From: Blasia pusilla
Taxonomy: Eukaryota; Marchantiophyta; Marchantiopsida; Blasiales
NCBI GenBank assembly: GCA_050084515.1
Contig: CM114271.1
Coordinates: forward strand, 15,376,001-15,440,000
Reading direction: 5' to 3'
Length of the DNA stretch: 64,000 bases
The position numbers were made by a program, and so were the translations under genes. The stretch's first letter is position 1. Each line of letters begins with the position of its first letter. Below, one piece after another: positions 11,678 to 24,832 of the stretch. The notes below the pieces were generated by a model. The model ran no database searches, was not told where the DNA came from, and saw nothing but the letters and a program-made list of their open reading frames with translations.

Positions 11678-14084
11678 GGGTATATTTCTTCCTCTCCCCA
11701 ATTTCCAATTTCTTTTGATGGTCACCTCCTCAACCCTAACCTATTATAATGGATCAAGGTCCACTTTCCCTAAATGAAAAATAAACCCTACTCACAATAG
11801 GGAACTTACTCAAAATATTAAGTTCTTTAATATAAATCCACATGAGCCCAAAACAAGGGTTAAAGCGCAAATTCAAGTTTCTCTATTCCTCACTAGTTAT
11901 CCTTGACCTCTTAGGAGTGGCTTTCAATCTCCTCGAATACATCACACAAATACCCGTTGTTATGCAATAAAAAAAAAGTGACACGAAGTCAATGACCATA
12001 TCATTTAAGATCGCCTTCCATAGGCATCTAAAACGGTAGTGCCCCCAAGACCATGGAGTCGCGAGGATTTCTACATCTAAAAAAAATTAAGTGCAAGGAC
12101 TTAAATCAATTTTGATACTCCAAAAATTTATCTTACGTGCTTGTCAACTTTTGGACTAATCCCACCAATATCCATTTATCATTTGGTAAAAAATAAATTT
12201 TTTTGGACTGTCGTATAGATACAACTATCCATAATACCCATAGGAGGCAGCCCTTAGGGATAGCCCCCATGGATTGCGAGGATTTCCGATAATAAAAAAT
12301 TTGGTGCAAGCATGGAAAACATTTTGCAACCCTTAAAATTTGTATTTTGGACTAATCCGATTAATATCAAATTACTATTTGGTGGATATGGGGCTCTTAA
12401 GTTGCCTTCCCATGATGTGTAAACCTTACAATTGCGAGATGAAACATTTTTCTAACAAAATATGAAGGAAAATGTGATGAATGATTAATATGTCCCACAA
12501 TAAAACCCACCAAGACCTTGGTCATTTTTACGCCTTATAATTTTGGTCATAGAAAATTAAGTGAAGCCCCAAGAATAGCTCGACCTAAAGCCCATGGGTG
12601 GGGCCCCTTAAAATGTTAGCTTGTTCATATGTATTAAGTCATTTTTCTTGATTAGTCTTGGGACCACCCATCTCCTACCAATCTTATTGTTATTATAAAA
12701 TCAACACTCGCATGCAGATATTCTTCCCTTTGTATGACTCAAATATTGTATCCTTCATCATGTGAGGACAAATCTATTGAATTCCTCAATTCCAAACTTT
12801 GAGCCAAATCAAATTACCTCTGCTCCTTCTCGAATTTTTCAATCTATATGCAAATTTGCTTCATCAGCTCTACATTTCCCTTCTAGTGTTTTTGCATGCT
12901 TTTTACATCAAGACTCAACTCTCTTTGAATTTGTGACTTTTGTAGTCGAGCATAGACCTTTAACAAGCATGGTTCCAATCTTTTTCCTATATTAAGCTTT
13001 CTGGCAAGCATGTAGGTAGAAATTCTGCAAATGGCAACAACAACATTTGGTTAGTTCAAATGGTGTGAGTGCCCAATGCCCATGTCAGAGCTAGATAGCG
13101 TGACCAATAGACATAGCATTGCAAACCTCCAAGAATGAGAGAAGTAAAAGTCCCACGAGGGTAAAGGTGAGTGGTTACATGTGTAGTTGTGCTTATAGAT
13201 TGTCAGTGATAGTAACGATGGGAAGATTACATAAATAGTGCATAATTATGAAGTCTCAAGAGATTATCAGATTTGCAATTGTTATGTTCATGTTGGTGAA
13301 GGTTGAAACTTAAAGGTCAAGTTTTCTCTCAAACAGAGAGAGTTATCGCCTCCAATCTATTTGAGGTCCATCAAAGCTTCTCTAAAGAACATTGAAAAAT
13401 TGGGAAATTTTGTATGTTCAAGATATGTTCTTCAAAGAGTGATTTGTTCATGATTTTCTTTCTCATTACTTACTCTAGAACTTTCCTCTCACATTATATA
13501 ATTGACACATGTTGTACCTTGCTTGGCCAAGGCTTTTGCAAAAGTCAAGACTACTTGAGCGGCACATTCAACCATGAAAAAGGAAAGTCCAAAATAGATC
13601 CATAGGGATTGACATACACAAACTTAAACTCTTAGAATTCCATATTTTTAGAAACTTGAGATTTACCAAGACTCTTGATTAAATAATTATAATTAGAGAG
13701 ATTATGCCCATATGGTAAGAAATAAATTGTCATCATTCATTCCTTCTATGTTTCTCACCATCATTTGTGAGATGAGGTTGGAGGCGATAACAACCTTTCT
13801 TCCCTTTCTTGAATGGGTAGACTTCTCTTTGACATCATAAGAAGAAGGATTTGTAATAAGTTCTACATAAAGTAAGACTCCACTATATGGAGTTTCCCAA
13901 GTGTATATCGAAGGGGACCTTAAACGGGAAATGAACATTATAGTGGATTCTATCCAATCATGCATCGATGTTTTGAATGAGAATGCCCAATGAGAGTGTG
14001 GAAAAGGGTCCACTGAGACATTCTTGATATGGTGGGACAAGGACTTCTACATATCCACAATGATGATTAAGACCATCGAGCATG
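11675..14084. other. AT-rich intergenic DNA with a diverged tandem duplication
   Basis: No gene is seen. Two diverged direct repeats of about 160 bp lie at about 12030-12190 and 12245-12390. Both run from a cccccaagaccatgga / agcccccatggatt segment through gcgaggatttc to a ttttggactaatcc segment. The open frames here are short and without domains. Confidence 0.5.
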
Positions 14085-14259
14085 GTGTCGTGCACATACA
14101 TATCGCTACACAACATACATCGCTGTCACCGAATATACAGACAAATATACAAGATCCCATGCTAACTCGTGGAATCCACACAATGAGACGAGAAGTACCA
14201 AAATATCTCCAATTAAATCAATAAAATCTCTCCATCACAACAAAGTCTCACATGGTGTG

Positions 14260-14355
<96 letters not shown>

Positions 14356-14800
14356 AAACCAAACCCACTCTCCTAATGATAAATTTGGGTTATACACACA
14401 AGGCAAGGAGGACCATAGCTTTGTCGCCTCATGCCAAGAGGTTCAACAAAGAGAAAATGAGCTATCAAACTCTCTCTCTCTTAGAGGTATATCCCCTTCC
14501 CTCTCCCAAGCCCTCACCACGGTAACATATGCTTGCAAGTCACCTCCTTCGCTCTTTACCTGCAGTAGCGGGTCAATAGCTACTTCCAAAAGTAGATAGT
14601 CAACTATACTAAAATTGGTAATTTGCCCAAACTAGTAAGTTACTAAATATTGCTCCAAATGAGCCGAAATGAAACAGAAACCTACTCTCTCAGGTTACCC
14701 GTGGCCTCAGTAGGACATCCTTGACCACTTGAGGGTGTCCTCCAATATCTCCAAACGCGATCTACTATATCTCGTCAATCTATCCCAACACACATGACGG
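14085..14800 (+). repeat. Dispersed repeat of about 700 bp, copy 1, with TC expansion
   Basis: It matches 47637-48272 along almost its whole length, for example catcgctacacaacatacat at the start and ccaaatgagccgaaa towards the end. In this copy a long TC tract (14262-14352) occupies the place where the other copy has only a short CT-rich stretch. It is non-coding. A partial third copy of its first 90 bp lies at about 14805-14895, so a tandem arrangement or LTR-like origin is possible. Confidence 0.75.
14262..14352 (+). repeat. (CT)n microsatellite inside the dispersed repeat
   Basis: About 45 CT units. Comparison with the second repeat copy near 47810-47830 shows that the tract expanded after the copies separated. 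Confidence 0.97.
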
Positions 14801-14804
14801 TTTT

Positions 14805-14895
14805 CGTGTGCATATACATCGTTGTCATCGAACATACACACAAACATACACAATCCCATGCTAATTCGATCATGAAATACACACAATGAGGAGAC
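14805..14895 (+). repeat. Partial third copy of the start of the dispersed repeat
   Basis: The order tacatcgttgtcatcgaaca, cacacaaacatacac, atcccatgctaattcg and acacacaatgag repeats that of 14095-14190, giving a tandem partial copy about 700 bp downstream. Confidence 0.65.
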
Positions 14896-15526
14896 ACATG
14901 ATTATTGTTGGACCATGTATATAACAATAAACAAGCAAGATAGATGTTCCAAACTCCACTATAAACTTTGTTGGTGGTGGAGAAGGAGGGATAGATTAGG
15001 AAATTCCATGCACCTTAGGTGTAGATATAGGTCGGAGCAATGTGGTTTTAGAGATGCATATGCCCATAAACTATGGTACAAAGTAATATATGGTGCGAAT
15101 TTGGCCTAGGGATATGTGGATGCTTTTTGAGAGGGATGAACCCAGGGTTGGGGGAAAGAATTAAAAACTCATAAATATCCATGTATCATGTACTCTACAA
15201 TGTTCAACCAACGCTCTTGCATGGAATAAATCTCAGCCTCTACAAGAAGCCATTTACCCCTTAGCATAATTGTTGATGTAAATATCTTAAATATAACACT
15301 TTCCATATCCATTGGCTATTTATGTAAGAAATAATTAATCCATCTAGAGTTCCCTTGGATTGGAAGAAGGAGATCCTTATGGATACGAAATCAAACATGA
15401 GGGTATATGTAGTTGAGGTGATCAGTCACCATGAGCAAGCACTTCCACTCTCTACCATGATGAGCCAATGTCACTAGCTTATTCATCTCGCAAGAGAGAT
15501 AGGCCTTACTGGTCTCTTCCATATAT

Positions 15527-15763
15527 TGAAGACAAAGTTATATTCAAGTTCATTAGACATAGGAACTACTACATTTGGTACTCACATGAAGTATGAAAGC
15601 TTAATCTTGGTTATTTACTTAAACATGATTATCTTAACTAGGTTTAATTAGCTTTAGTTATTATAACTTAAGATCATGGTTGGGGTTAAGATTTCTTATA
15701 CATACCTTATGTGTATGAAAGTTTTATTCTATCAATCATGCTTGCTTAGCAATTTTTTACACC
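15527..15763 (+). mobile_element. Degenerate solo LTR of the copia family
   Basis: It starts TGAAGA and follows the order of the LTRs at 18896 and 23889: ctactacatttggtactcac, then gaaagcttaatcttggtta, atcttaacta, a late tacatacc, and an end resembling tagcaatttt..acac. About 60 bp present near the end of the full LTRs is missing here. There is no primer-binding site after it and no internal sequence, so it is a solo LTR or a relic. Confidence 0.75.
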
Positions 15764-18648
15764 ATGTATGGTCAAGATTGTTAGAAAAGCAAGCAAGAGT
15801 GGAAGGGAGCATAGCAAAACTTACCTCTTGTTAGAGGCAATGTTATATGCTCTTTCACAAGTATAGGGTCTCTTGCATGTAACAACATATCTTATAAGTT
15901 AAAAAACCTTGAAAATTGGTGGATCTGAGGACTTAGGGAAGGAGGAGGGTTCTTTATATGAGGCACAAATATCTACTAAATTGACATACGTAAGATTCTT
16001 TCATGCTCTTATGAGTATGATTATAAAATAATGGGTGTGTTTAGATGAATATGTTGTTGTGATATTGAGTTAGAAGTATTAGTAGGTTTTCTAGCTAATG
16101 CTTCTTAATATCCCTATTTTCATATGTAGATGCCAGACATGTCAGCATGCCAAAGGGCGAGGGAGGACTTGTCATCATTCCCTCAATTCAATAATGACAT
16201 ATTTGAGTATGTCAAGGACCTTCTACCACTCACTACCTCCTACATCCAACTCTATCATGGGGGATTGTCACTTCCACCAACTAGGATTTAATAATTGGGG
16301 AACTTGAATATCCAACTATATGTGGTGTGTTGTTCTTTAAGCAAGAGTCTTATGTATTTGTCCACAATGAAAACTTTGTATTCAATGTACAGGGATTGTG
16401 GAGGATATTTTGAAGATAGATGTACTTCCATTCCTTTCGATGAACCAATGTGCAATGTAGGTGGTATTAAATACTACTACAAGGCCCATTACCCTCAATT
16501 CTAACTAACAAGGGCAACATTACATAAGTGGACTCTTAAATTTTAAAAGAGATTACCATGATGAAGATTATTCATTTCGTTCCTATCTCAAGTGGAACGC
16601 ATATTTTATATAGGCTCCAAGACACAGATGGATGGAGATAGGGAGTACCATAAATTCACGGGAATATATGTGCATTGTAGGATATAAATGCTAGTAATAG
16701 AGAGGTTGTAGACTATGGGGATGCCACAATATCATGGAATTAAAGTTCTTGACATAATAAGGAATATATTTTGTTGAAGTTAATTATAAAATACTTCCAC
16801 ACATGCTTGATAAACACAAATTAAATATGAGCATTTCCTCTTCCATCTATGCATGCCAAAAGTTATGGCACACATTGACATCCAAGGATAATATCATAGA
16901 ATTATACATAAGCCTTGTATTTATATCATCTTTGTATAACAAGGATACTAACCACTAAACAATAATGCACGTAACCCCCTCTAACAAGTTTAAAATAACA
17001 TCTGACATATGTAAGAATATTCTACTTATTGGATGGTCTTGTTGTATTGGAATCTTTTTAATTTCTAAATATATGTACACATGTCTAGCTTGAATATGGC
17101 ACATGATATGTACTCGTCTTCCATTCTTCTTATCCCACCATATTATGGTGTATGAAGTCCTCAATCTTTAAGTCATGGGTTTTTTTTATAATGCTTAACA
17201 TTTTTCTTTACAATACAACTACAATAAGAAATGTTTAAGCTCAAATTGTGTATTTAAGATATTGAACATGTGATAAATTACGTAAGTAGAGTCTTCCTCC
17301 ATCGTAAAGACATTTGAGAACTTGAGTGACTATTTATAGAGGAGGGTGTTGAGTTCTTCGAGTCTGACAAGCCATGAGTTCACAATGATTTATCATCAGG
17401 CCTGTATTACGTCCATCTACATGTTGGAGGGCGAGGTAATTAGACACATTATTTTGGAATCATAAGGACTCTATATTAGAGAATTCTACACTTAAGCTAA
17501 ACCAAACTAATAATGATAATCGTATGGATGAGTTGGTGGTAGTATTTTTTGAAGGTTCTTGGTTCTTCTATATGTGGCACATATTCACTTTGTTTCAATC
17601 CTCCAACCTTTGTATACATTCTACCAATGGCAACTTTGCTATCACATTTATTCCAAAATTGGATGACGTCCTTCTCATCCTGACTCTTTGCACCTCTAAG
17701 ATCATCCACTTCAACCTTATCATCATACCCACCTACATCTCTTGACCACCCGAATATCGATTTTGCATATGGAACAAGGGAGAAAAGACTTCTTGGACAT
17801 CCTCTAAATCTTACACGTTTTTCATTCATATTAAGGTGTTGCTCCATCACACTCCACTTACCCTTTGAATTATCATCTATGTTGGAAAGACCAAGTGTTA
17901 AAATAAATTTTGCAAATTAAAATCCATGAACTTCTAAAGCACCCAAAGAAGAGTATAAAAATAAGATGGCGAGTTCAAGTTGTACATTTGAGAGTCCATT
18001 TCCCGACAAAATCAACAAGCAAAAAATTTAATGTATGCAAGTTATAACCAATTTGCATTCACAAAATGTCTAGCAAGTCCTATGTGGCTCGAATGACTCA
18101 CAAATAAGGAACACTAACGAACTACAAAAGAGAGATATACACCCAAAAATGAGCATAGTCAGAGTACAACAACATAGTCAGAGCAACATACTTATAAGAC
18201 AATCTTAGAAAAGTCACTTGCAAAAGAGAAGTCTTAGTATACTTACAAAGTAGTACTCCATGTCAAGAAAGGATTCGCAAAACCGCGATGGGCAACCCCT
18301 TATCCCCATTAGTGCTTGTAAGATTGTGATTAATATGTAACTAACTTTCCCAACATAATGGCCTTTTCAATTAAAACACTTCAAATTTGTCGCCATACTT
18401 GTCAAAATGCATGTGCAATATACTTAAGTCTCATTAACACATGTTTTTTTTTGGGCGGTTATTGGATATCAGTTTTTGTATTAATCTGCATTTTTTTCCA
18501 ATTCATTTTTTTCTTAATTCTATGGAATAAAATAATATTTCATTATTCCGTTATAAGTCTTCAATTTGAAAAATTAGAAAAAATAAGCTTCCTTCTTTCA
18601 AATAGATGGGATTACTTAATGTTTTGTTTACACATATTTGCATGCAAT
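15764..18648. other. AT-rich intergenic DNA with a possible gypsy remnant
   Basis: A short stretch at about 16125-16165 reads CRCQTCQHAKGR, like the Cys-Cys half of a Ty3/gypsy integrase zinc finger. A frame near 16560-16600 reads IIHFVPIS, like the segment after the first integrase Asp. Both are too short to be firm. The rest shows no gene; the largest minus frame (17497-17850, 117 codons) has no recognisable domain. Confidence 0.35.
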
Positions 18649-18895
18649 TCACTCTACATTGGCATTCCTATTGCTCTTTGCCCCATCTCCCAACAAGCGT
18701 TATTTTTTCCATTTAAAAGGTAAGTGCGTGATCCCATATATATTAATGTTTGCTATCCCCTATTGTTCTTCCCACAATGGCTTTTAGTCCTTCCTCCAAG
18801 GGTTGGTGCGACGGATCATCGTAAAACCTCCACACGTATTCAACGCTTTATGTTTGGAGATTGGGAGAATCTTTAGAATGAGCATTTATTTTTAT

Positions 18896-19204
18896 TGAAG
18901 ATTGAGTTACAGTCAAATTCATGAAATACCTGAACTACTATATTTGGTACTCACACGAAGTAGGGAAGCTTAATCTTGGTTAGTCAATTAAGCCCAATTA
19001 TCTTAACTAGGGTTAGTTAATCACAATTAGTCAAACTCGAGACTATGGTTAAGGTTAGGGTTAGGATTGCTTGTACATACCCTATATAATTGAGAAGGAG
19101 ACCAACTTCCACTCATTCTCTCATTGCAAATTTTTTTCTCCATGGTGGTGTGTAAGTGTGAGAGTCGTTTTCCACCAATTATGCTTCTTTAGCAATTTTC
19201 CACA
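18896..19204 (+). repeat. 5' LTR of the copia element
   Basis: It starts TGAAGATTGAG and ends TTTTCCACA. A TATATAA-like promoter motif lies at about 19083-19089. It is paired with 23889-24196, and related LTRs lie at 15527-15763 and 56972-57275. Confidence 0.93.
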
Positions 19205-19216
19205 TGGTACCAGAGT
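19205..19216 (+). promoter_or_regulatory. Primer-binding site for initiator tRNA-Met
   Basis: TGGTACCAGAGT lies directly after the LTR. It differs by single changes from the TGGTATCAGAGC usual for plant copia elements primed by initiator tRNA-Met. Confidence 0.85.
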
Positions 19217-19723
19217 GATAGGAGAACATTACTTGAAATTCTTAATGTTTGAAGAGAGAAGAGAGGCAAGAGAAGGAAAATTTTCAGTTTGGGAGAAGGA
19301 AATTTTGTTCAAAGCTTAGTGGATGCAGATTTCACGTGGAGTTTGACAATGATAAAACTTTGGAGGCATTTTTTAGGGCTTTCCCGATCGATTCAGCCAT
19401 CTGGGTCCACAACGGCTAGAACAACGTCAAAGACTTGTTCTAGCCGTCTTGGAGAGCTTGTCAAGAGCTTTCCAACGCATCCAAAATTACTCAATTTTGA
19501 CATTTTGAGCTCATGCAGTAGCAATTTAAATGTAGAAAAGTGCAATTAGTGAAGAAAAGTTGTGCAGTTTGCTCTCTATAGGCCAATTTCGACAAGTTCT
19601 TTCATACAATTGATCAATTTTGGCAAATTTCATGTCGATTTATGCATGTGTAGAAGTGGTCTATGCTTCAATTGGAGCAATGGAGAGCCTGAAATTATAT
19701 TTTTATGAGTGAAATCGTTCGTC

Positions 19724-22700
19724 ATGGAGTATCCCTCAACAACAATCATATGCAAGAAGCTAGATAAGCAAAATTACAATGTTTGGAAATTTCGCATGAA
19801 ACAATTTCTCATGGATCAAGAACTATGGGAGTTTGTCACAGGTGATGAGGCCAAGCCAAAAGATGACTGAATAGACTTGAATGTTCGCGCCTGGAATAAA
19901 CGCGTAAGGCAAGTAATCCATTACATTTCAATAACGATCGATTCACTAATGATAGGTCAGATTCAAGATGTTGATATTTTGAAGGAGACTTGGGATGCAT
20001 AGGAAAAGTTGTTATAGACATCTAGAAAGGCCAGAAAGCTTCAATTGAAATAGCAATTGAACGAAATGAGGAAAGGATCGTAGAGCATCAATGATTATAT
20101 TTTGAATATCAGACATATTGTTGATCAGTTGAATAGCATTGAAGTGACAGTAGAAGATGATGATCTGATTTTGTTCGCTCTTTAAGGCCTTCCAAAGGAT
20201 TACAAGTCCTCTGAGACCTCTATTTGTATGAGAGAAAAATATCCAACCTATCAAGAGTTAGTCCCATTGTTAATCAATGAAGAGATGCGCCTAGTAGGCA
20301 ACGATAGCTCGTCTAATCTGCAAGAGAGTGCGATATTTGCAGGTTATGGATCAAACAGAGGCAGGTGTCGTGGCAGAAGCTTTCGTGGTCGTGGTGGATA
20401 TCAAGCATATGGAGGAAGAGACACTCAATATAACATCTCTCAATCAACTATGAACCAGTACCAAACATAATCACAAGGTGGTGATGGTGGAAACCGTTGG
20501 GATCGAGATCAGATGTAGAGGTCCTTGGATCTTGGAATTACTGTGGGATAAAGGATCACTATGCAAAGTTTTGCTTTAAAGAGAAGGCAGATATGAGAAC
20601 AAGAGCCTTATAACAATAAAACTATGTGGAACAACAACACCAAGGGCAGTACCAAGAACAATAACATTCACAAACGGAGCATCTTTTGGTCATGACTCAT
20701 CATATGGGAGCAATGGTCAAGAAAGACTCGACGGCAGATTGGTACATTGACTCTGGTGCATCAAATCAGATAACCTCACAAGCTAAATGGTTCAGTAGTT
20801 TGGAGACGATGAAAGATCCTACAATTGTGCTCATATGAGATGACACTCACCATCATATCACGCATACCGATAAAGTTCTAATAGCATTAGATGGTCTTTG
20901 TGCTCTTGGAAATGTTCTCTATGTTCCTACCATTGCAAGAAACTTGATCTCTGTAGGAGAGATAGTAGAGCACAGTTATCAAGTGAAGTTTAACATAGAT
21001 GGCTGTTTCATTGAAATAATGGATAAGTAGACTACAATACCTAAAGGAACTAGATCTGGAAGAATATTTAAATAAGATGTTTCTATGTCAGAGATTCAAA
21101 CAACAATATATGGTCAAACCGACCAACAAGTCGCAGATCTAAATGTGTGGCACAAGAGAATTGGACATATGAATCTTCAAAGATTACGGAGTCTTTCATC
21201 ATCTAATATAGTAATAGAACTTCCTAAATTAGCGAGTCCTGCTACGTTAGAGATATGTCTTACTTGCCAATTAGGAGAACAAGCTAGATTTTCTTTTCCA
21301 AAGTAAGGTAGAAGAGCATCCAAGATATTGGAGTTGATCCACACTGATGTGTGGACAACATTACAACATAGCGTTAGTGGTTTCCAGTACTTTATTTCAT
21401 TTATTGATGACTTCTCTAGATATATGTGGGTAAATTTTCTAAAAGCCAAGTCAGAGGTATTCTCAGTGTTCCAGACATTCAAAGTTCTAGTAGAGAAGCA
21501 GACTGGAGAAGACATTCTGAAATTACGTTGTGATGGAGGAGGAGAGTATCTTTCAACAGAGTTTGATGACTATTTACGTCAGAATGGCATCCAACGTCAA
21601 GTGACTTGCCGTTACACTCCAAAAAAAAATGAAGTGGCTGAGAGGAAGAATCGACATATTGCTGAAGCGGCACGAGCTATGCTGAATGAGAAGAACATGC
21701 TTAAGGTGTATTGGGTAGAGGTTGTAGCGTATGCAATCTTCTTAATCAACCGAACTCCAACAGCAGGAGTTCTTGATAAGACTCCATTCAAATTCTTCAC
21801 AAGAAGTAAACCTGATTTTTTCTTCCTAAAAGTATTTGGTTGTATTTGTTATGCTCATGTTCCTTGTGAAAGACGTCAGAAATTAGATCCCAAATCTGAA
21901 AGATATATATTCATTGGCTACGCTGATAGAACTAAGGGATATAAGTGCTACATTCCATCCTGTAGGGAGCTTATTATTAGTTGCGATATTATCTTTGATG
22001 GGCTAAAGTCATGGTATGCTCCATCTGAGCCTATTCCACCTCTAAACTCGTCTGTTGAGGGGCAGAATATGATTGTAAATCAACACGGCTTGCCTTCAAA
22101 TTTCTGAAGTATTAGTGAAGGATTAGGGGAGGTCCTAGATTTGTTAGTTAAATCTGTGAGTCCATAGACGGGAAGAGTATGTATTGAGTCTGTTCACACT
22201 AGTCAGAGCTCGACTCAGATGATATAGGCATCTACCTCTGAACAACAACTTCGTAGATCAAGTAGAGGTACACATCCAGTACATAGATTCATAAATGAAG
22301 GTTTTCTTGCGACACATCATGCATATATGATAAGTATCCTTCAAGAATAGAAGCCGAGTTGTTTTGAAGAAGCTGCAAGTAAAATCGAATGGATTGAAGC
22401 TATGGAAGAAGAGCTTGCTGCATTAAGACATCAACAGACATAGGAGCAAGTTGATATACCTTCCGGTAAGGAAGCTATTGGTTACAAATGGGTTTAGAAA
22501 ATCAAGCGCAATCAAGATGATACAATTGACAGATACAAAGCGAGATTGGTGGTTTAGGGCTATGCACAATAATATGGCATCGATTATGAGCAAATTTGTA
22601 GCCTTGTTGCAAAGATGGCGACTACGAGAACAATGGTTGCAGTTTTAGTAAGTAAGAAGGGGAGATTACATCACATGGATGTCAAGAATGTCTTCTTGAA

Positions 22701-23898
22701 TGGAGATCTATACGAGGAGGTATATATGACTCAACCACTTGGATAGGAGCAGCCCAAGTTTCCATTTTGCGTATGCAGATTGAAGAAAGCTCTATACGGA
22801 CTCAAACAAGCTTCAAGAGCTTGGTATGGCAAAATTACATACGTCCTACAAGAGTTGAGTTTTAGAGTATGTGATTCTGACTCTTCGTTATATATCTTGA
22901 GAGAACAGGATCATACGGTTCTCATTGTGTTGTATGTTGACGATCTCCTGATTACTAGGAGTAGTGAAGAAATGATACAACAAGTTGAGCTAAAATTACA
23001 AGGAAAATTTGATATAAAGGACTTGGGAGAACTGAAGTACTTCCTTGGTATTGAGTTTATCAAGGTTGGAGAGAGCATGTGGTTACTACAACGACAATAT
23101 GTTCTTTACATGCTTTCAAAATATGATATGACGGCTTGTAATCCAATCTCTACACCGTTGGACCATAGTGTGAAGTTAAGAGTGGATGAAGGAGAGTTGC
23201 TCTAATATGTACATGCATATGGTTGGAAGTTTGATCTATCTAATTATAACCAGGCCAGATTTGAGGTATGTTGTTGGCCTAGTGAGCCAATTTTAGCAAG
23301 CACCTCGAAAACCTCATCTTGATGTTGTGAAGGGGATTGTGCGGTATGTGAAATTCTCTGTTCAATTTGGGCTTCAATTTGAATCTTCTCCAAGTTTTCA
23401 ATTACATGGATTCACATATGCTCATTGGGCATGAAGCGTGTCTGATCGACACTCCACATCTGATTATTCATTTATTTTGGGAATCGCAGATATAAGTTGG
23501 GCTTCAAAGAAGCAACCTATAGTTGCTTTATCTTCATCAGAGGATGAATACACAGGAGCAATCAAGGCAGCATGTGAGGCGGTGTGGCTTCATTGATTAC
23601 TTTTTGAGATTGGTGTTAGTAACTTAGGACCTAGTGTAATATATGCAGACAATATTAGTAGCATCAAGCTTGCTAATAACCCTGTGTTTCGTGCTCGTAC
23701 AAATCATGTTGAGATGCACTATCATTTTATCGAGAGAAAGTGCTTTCTGGAGAAATTAATCTTGTGTATATATGTACAGATCAGCAAATTCCTGACATCT
23801 TTACAAAGGCATTTTCTAGACATAAGCTTGAGATGTTTAAAAATGATTTAGGCGTTAGAGATATTGATATGAGCTTGAGGGGGAGTATTGAAGATTAA
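19724..23898 (+). pseudogene. copia gag-pol polyprotein with many stops
   Basis: Start ATG at 19724 (MEYPSTTI). Domains in order: gag; an RGR-rich stretch and a zinc knuckle near 20535-20575 (CGIKDHYAKFC, with the first Cys of the motif lost); aspartic protease at about 20740 (WYIDSGASN); GAG-pre-integrase (WHKRIGHMNLQRL, 21148); integrase with Asp in HTDVW (21343), Asp in RCDGGGEY (21525) and Glu in EVAERKNR (21635); reverse transcriptase with LYVDDLL (22932); RNase H. The longest open stretch is 21328-22107, the integrase. In-frame stops are mostly TAA or TAG at positions expected to be Gln, with some TGA at Arg. The frame ends SLRGSIED just inside the 3' LTR, as in many copia elements. Confidence 0.92.
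23872..23888 (+). other. Polypurine tract of the copia element
   Basis: A purine-rich stretch containing GAGGGGGAG directly abuts the 3' LTR. The complementary copy occurs at 57276-57290 next to the LTR of the second copia copy. Confidence 0.85.
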
Positions 23899-24196
23899 GC
23901 TACAGTCAAGTTCATGAAACACCTGAACTACTACATTTGGTACTCACACGAAGTAGGGAAGCTTAATCTTGGTTAGTCAGTTAAGTGTGATTATCTTAAC
24001 TATGGTTAATTAATCACAATTAGTCTAACTCAAGACTATGGTTAAGGTTAGGGTTAGGGTTGCTTGTACATACCCTATATAATTGAGAAGGGGACCAACC
24101 TCCACTCATTCTCTCATTGCAAATTTTTTCTCCATGGTGGTGTGTGAGTGTGAGAGTCATTTCGCACCAGTTATGCTTATTTGGCAGTTTTCCACA
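23889..24196 (+). repeat. 3' LTR of the copia element
   Basis: It starts TGAAGATTAAG and ends TTTTCCACA. It is followed at 24197 by actttgagtagag, which continues the LINE sequence broken at 18895. Confidence 0.93.
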
Positions 24197-24832
24197 ACTT
24201 TGAGTAGAGACCTTAGTTACGGCTCATCCCACTCAAACATGCCAATCATGGGAGGACTTCACTACAACAATCCCTTCAACAAAGTCTAATTTTAGGGCAA
24301 GTTGGCGAGTTTTCACGTACGGCTCGAGCATTGAGTCCTCTCTCTCTCTATGGCGGTTCCAAGTGTGGACATAGTATCTCTCTTAGAAGCTCTTCACCGT
24401 CCTTGAAGTGGTGACGCACCAAATTTTCTAGAAGATTATATAACAGATCTTGACTTGGAGGTTTTCACAAGGGCTTTTCTCAATACTCCTCGCTTACCAA
24501 CAAGCGGGCTATTAGGGATGGTTTTTTATCATCTCCACGATTGCTTTATCCTAGTAGATTTAGCAAGTGGCTTTGTCCCTCATTTTTAAGGTGTGTGCAC
24601 ATATTGCGGCAGGTCGCTTCCCATTCTCTATCTCTACGCTCTTCGGGGCTTGTCATTTATTGGATATGGATAAGCCTCCTTCAGATGTCTGCTCTTTGGA
24701 TATTGGAGAGGTTTTATACCGCTTGGTTAGTTAATCCCTATGCTTGCAATTTTGTCCTCATTTTAATGCCCACTTATTTCCTCGTCACTTTGGAATGGCA
24801 ACCCCTTGTGGTTGTGGTTCCTGACATTTATT

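Larger units (their letters stand above)
18896..24196 (+). mobile_element. Ty1/copia LTR retrotransposon, full structure, degenerate coding
   Basis: It has two LTRs of 309 and 308 bp beginning TG and ending CA, a primer-binding site directly after the 5' LTR, a gag-protease-integrase-RT-RNase H order (copia order) and a purine-rich tract directly before the 3' LTR. The LTRs differ at many sites, so the insertion is old. The flanks are not a clear 5-bp duplication (tttat versus acttt). Both flanks are LINE sequence, so the insertion site itself is certain. Confidence 0.95.

Noticed and set aside
11474-11749. Protein with a long Ser-Leu repeat
   Set aside because: This is the TC microsatellite read in frame. 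The same applies to 14252-14599, and to 35071-35591 on the minus strand.
19724-23898. TAA/TAG read as Gln (alternative genetic code)
   Set aside because: The host glutamate-cysteine ligase ends at a TAG exactly where the family ends (EELLY), and CAA/CAG are used normally for Gln. The stops in elements are better explained as C-to-T decay.
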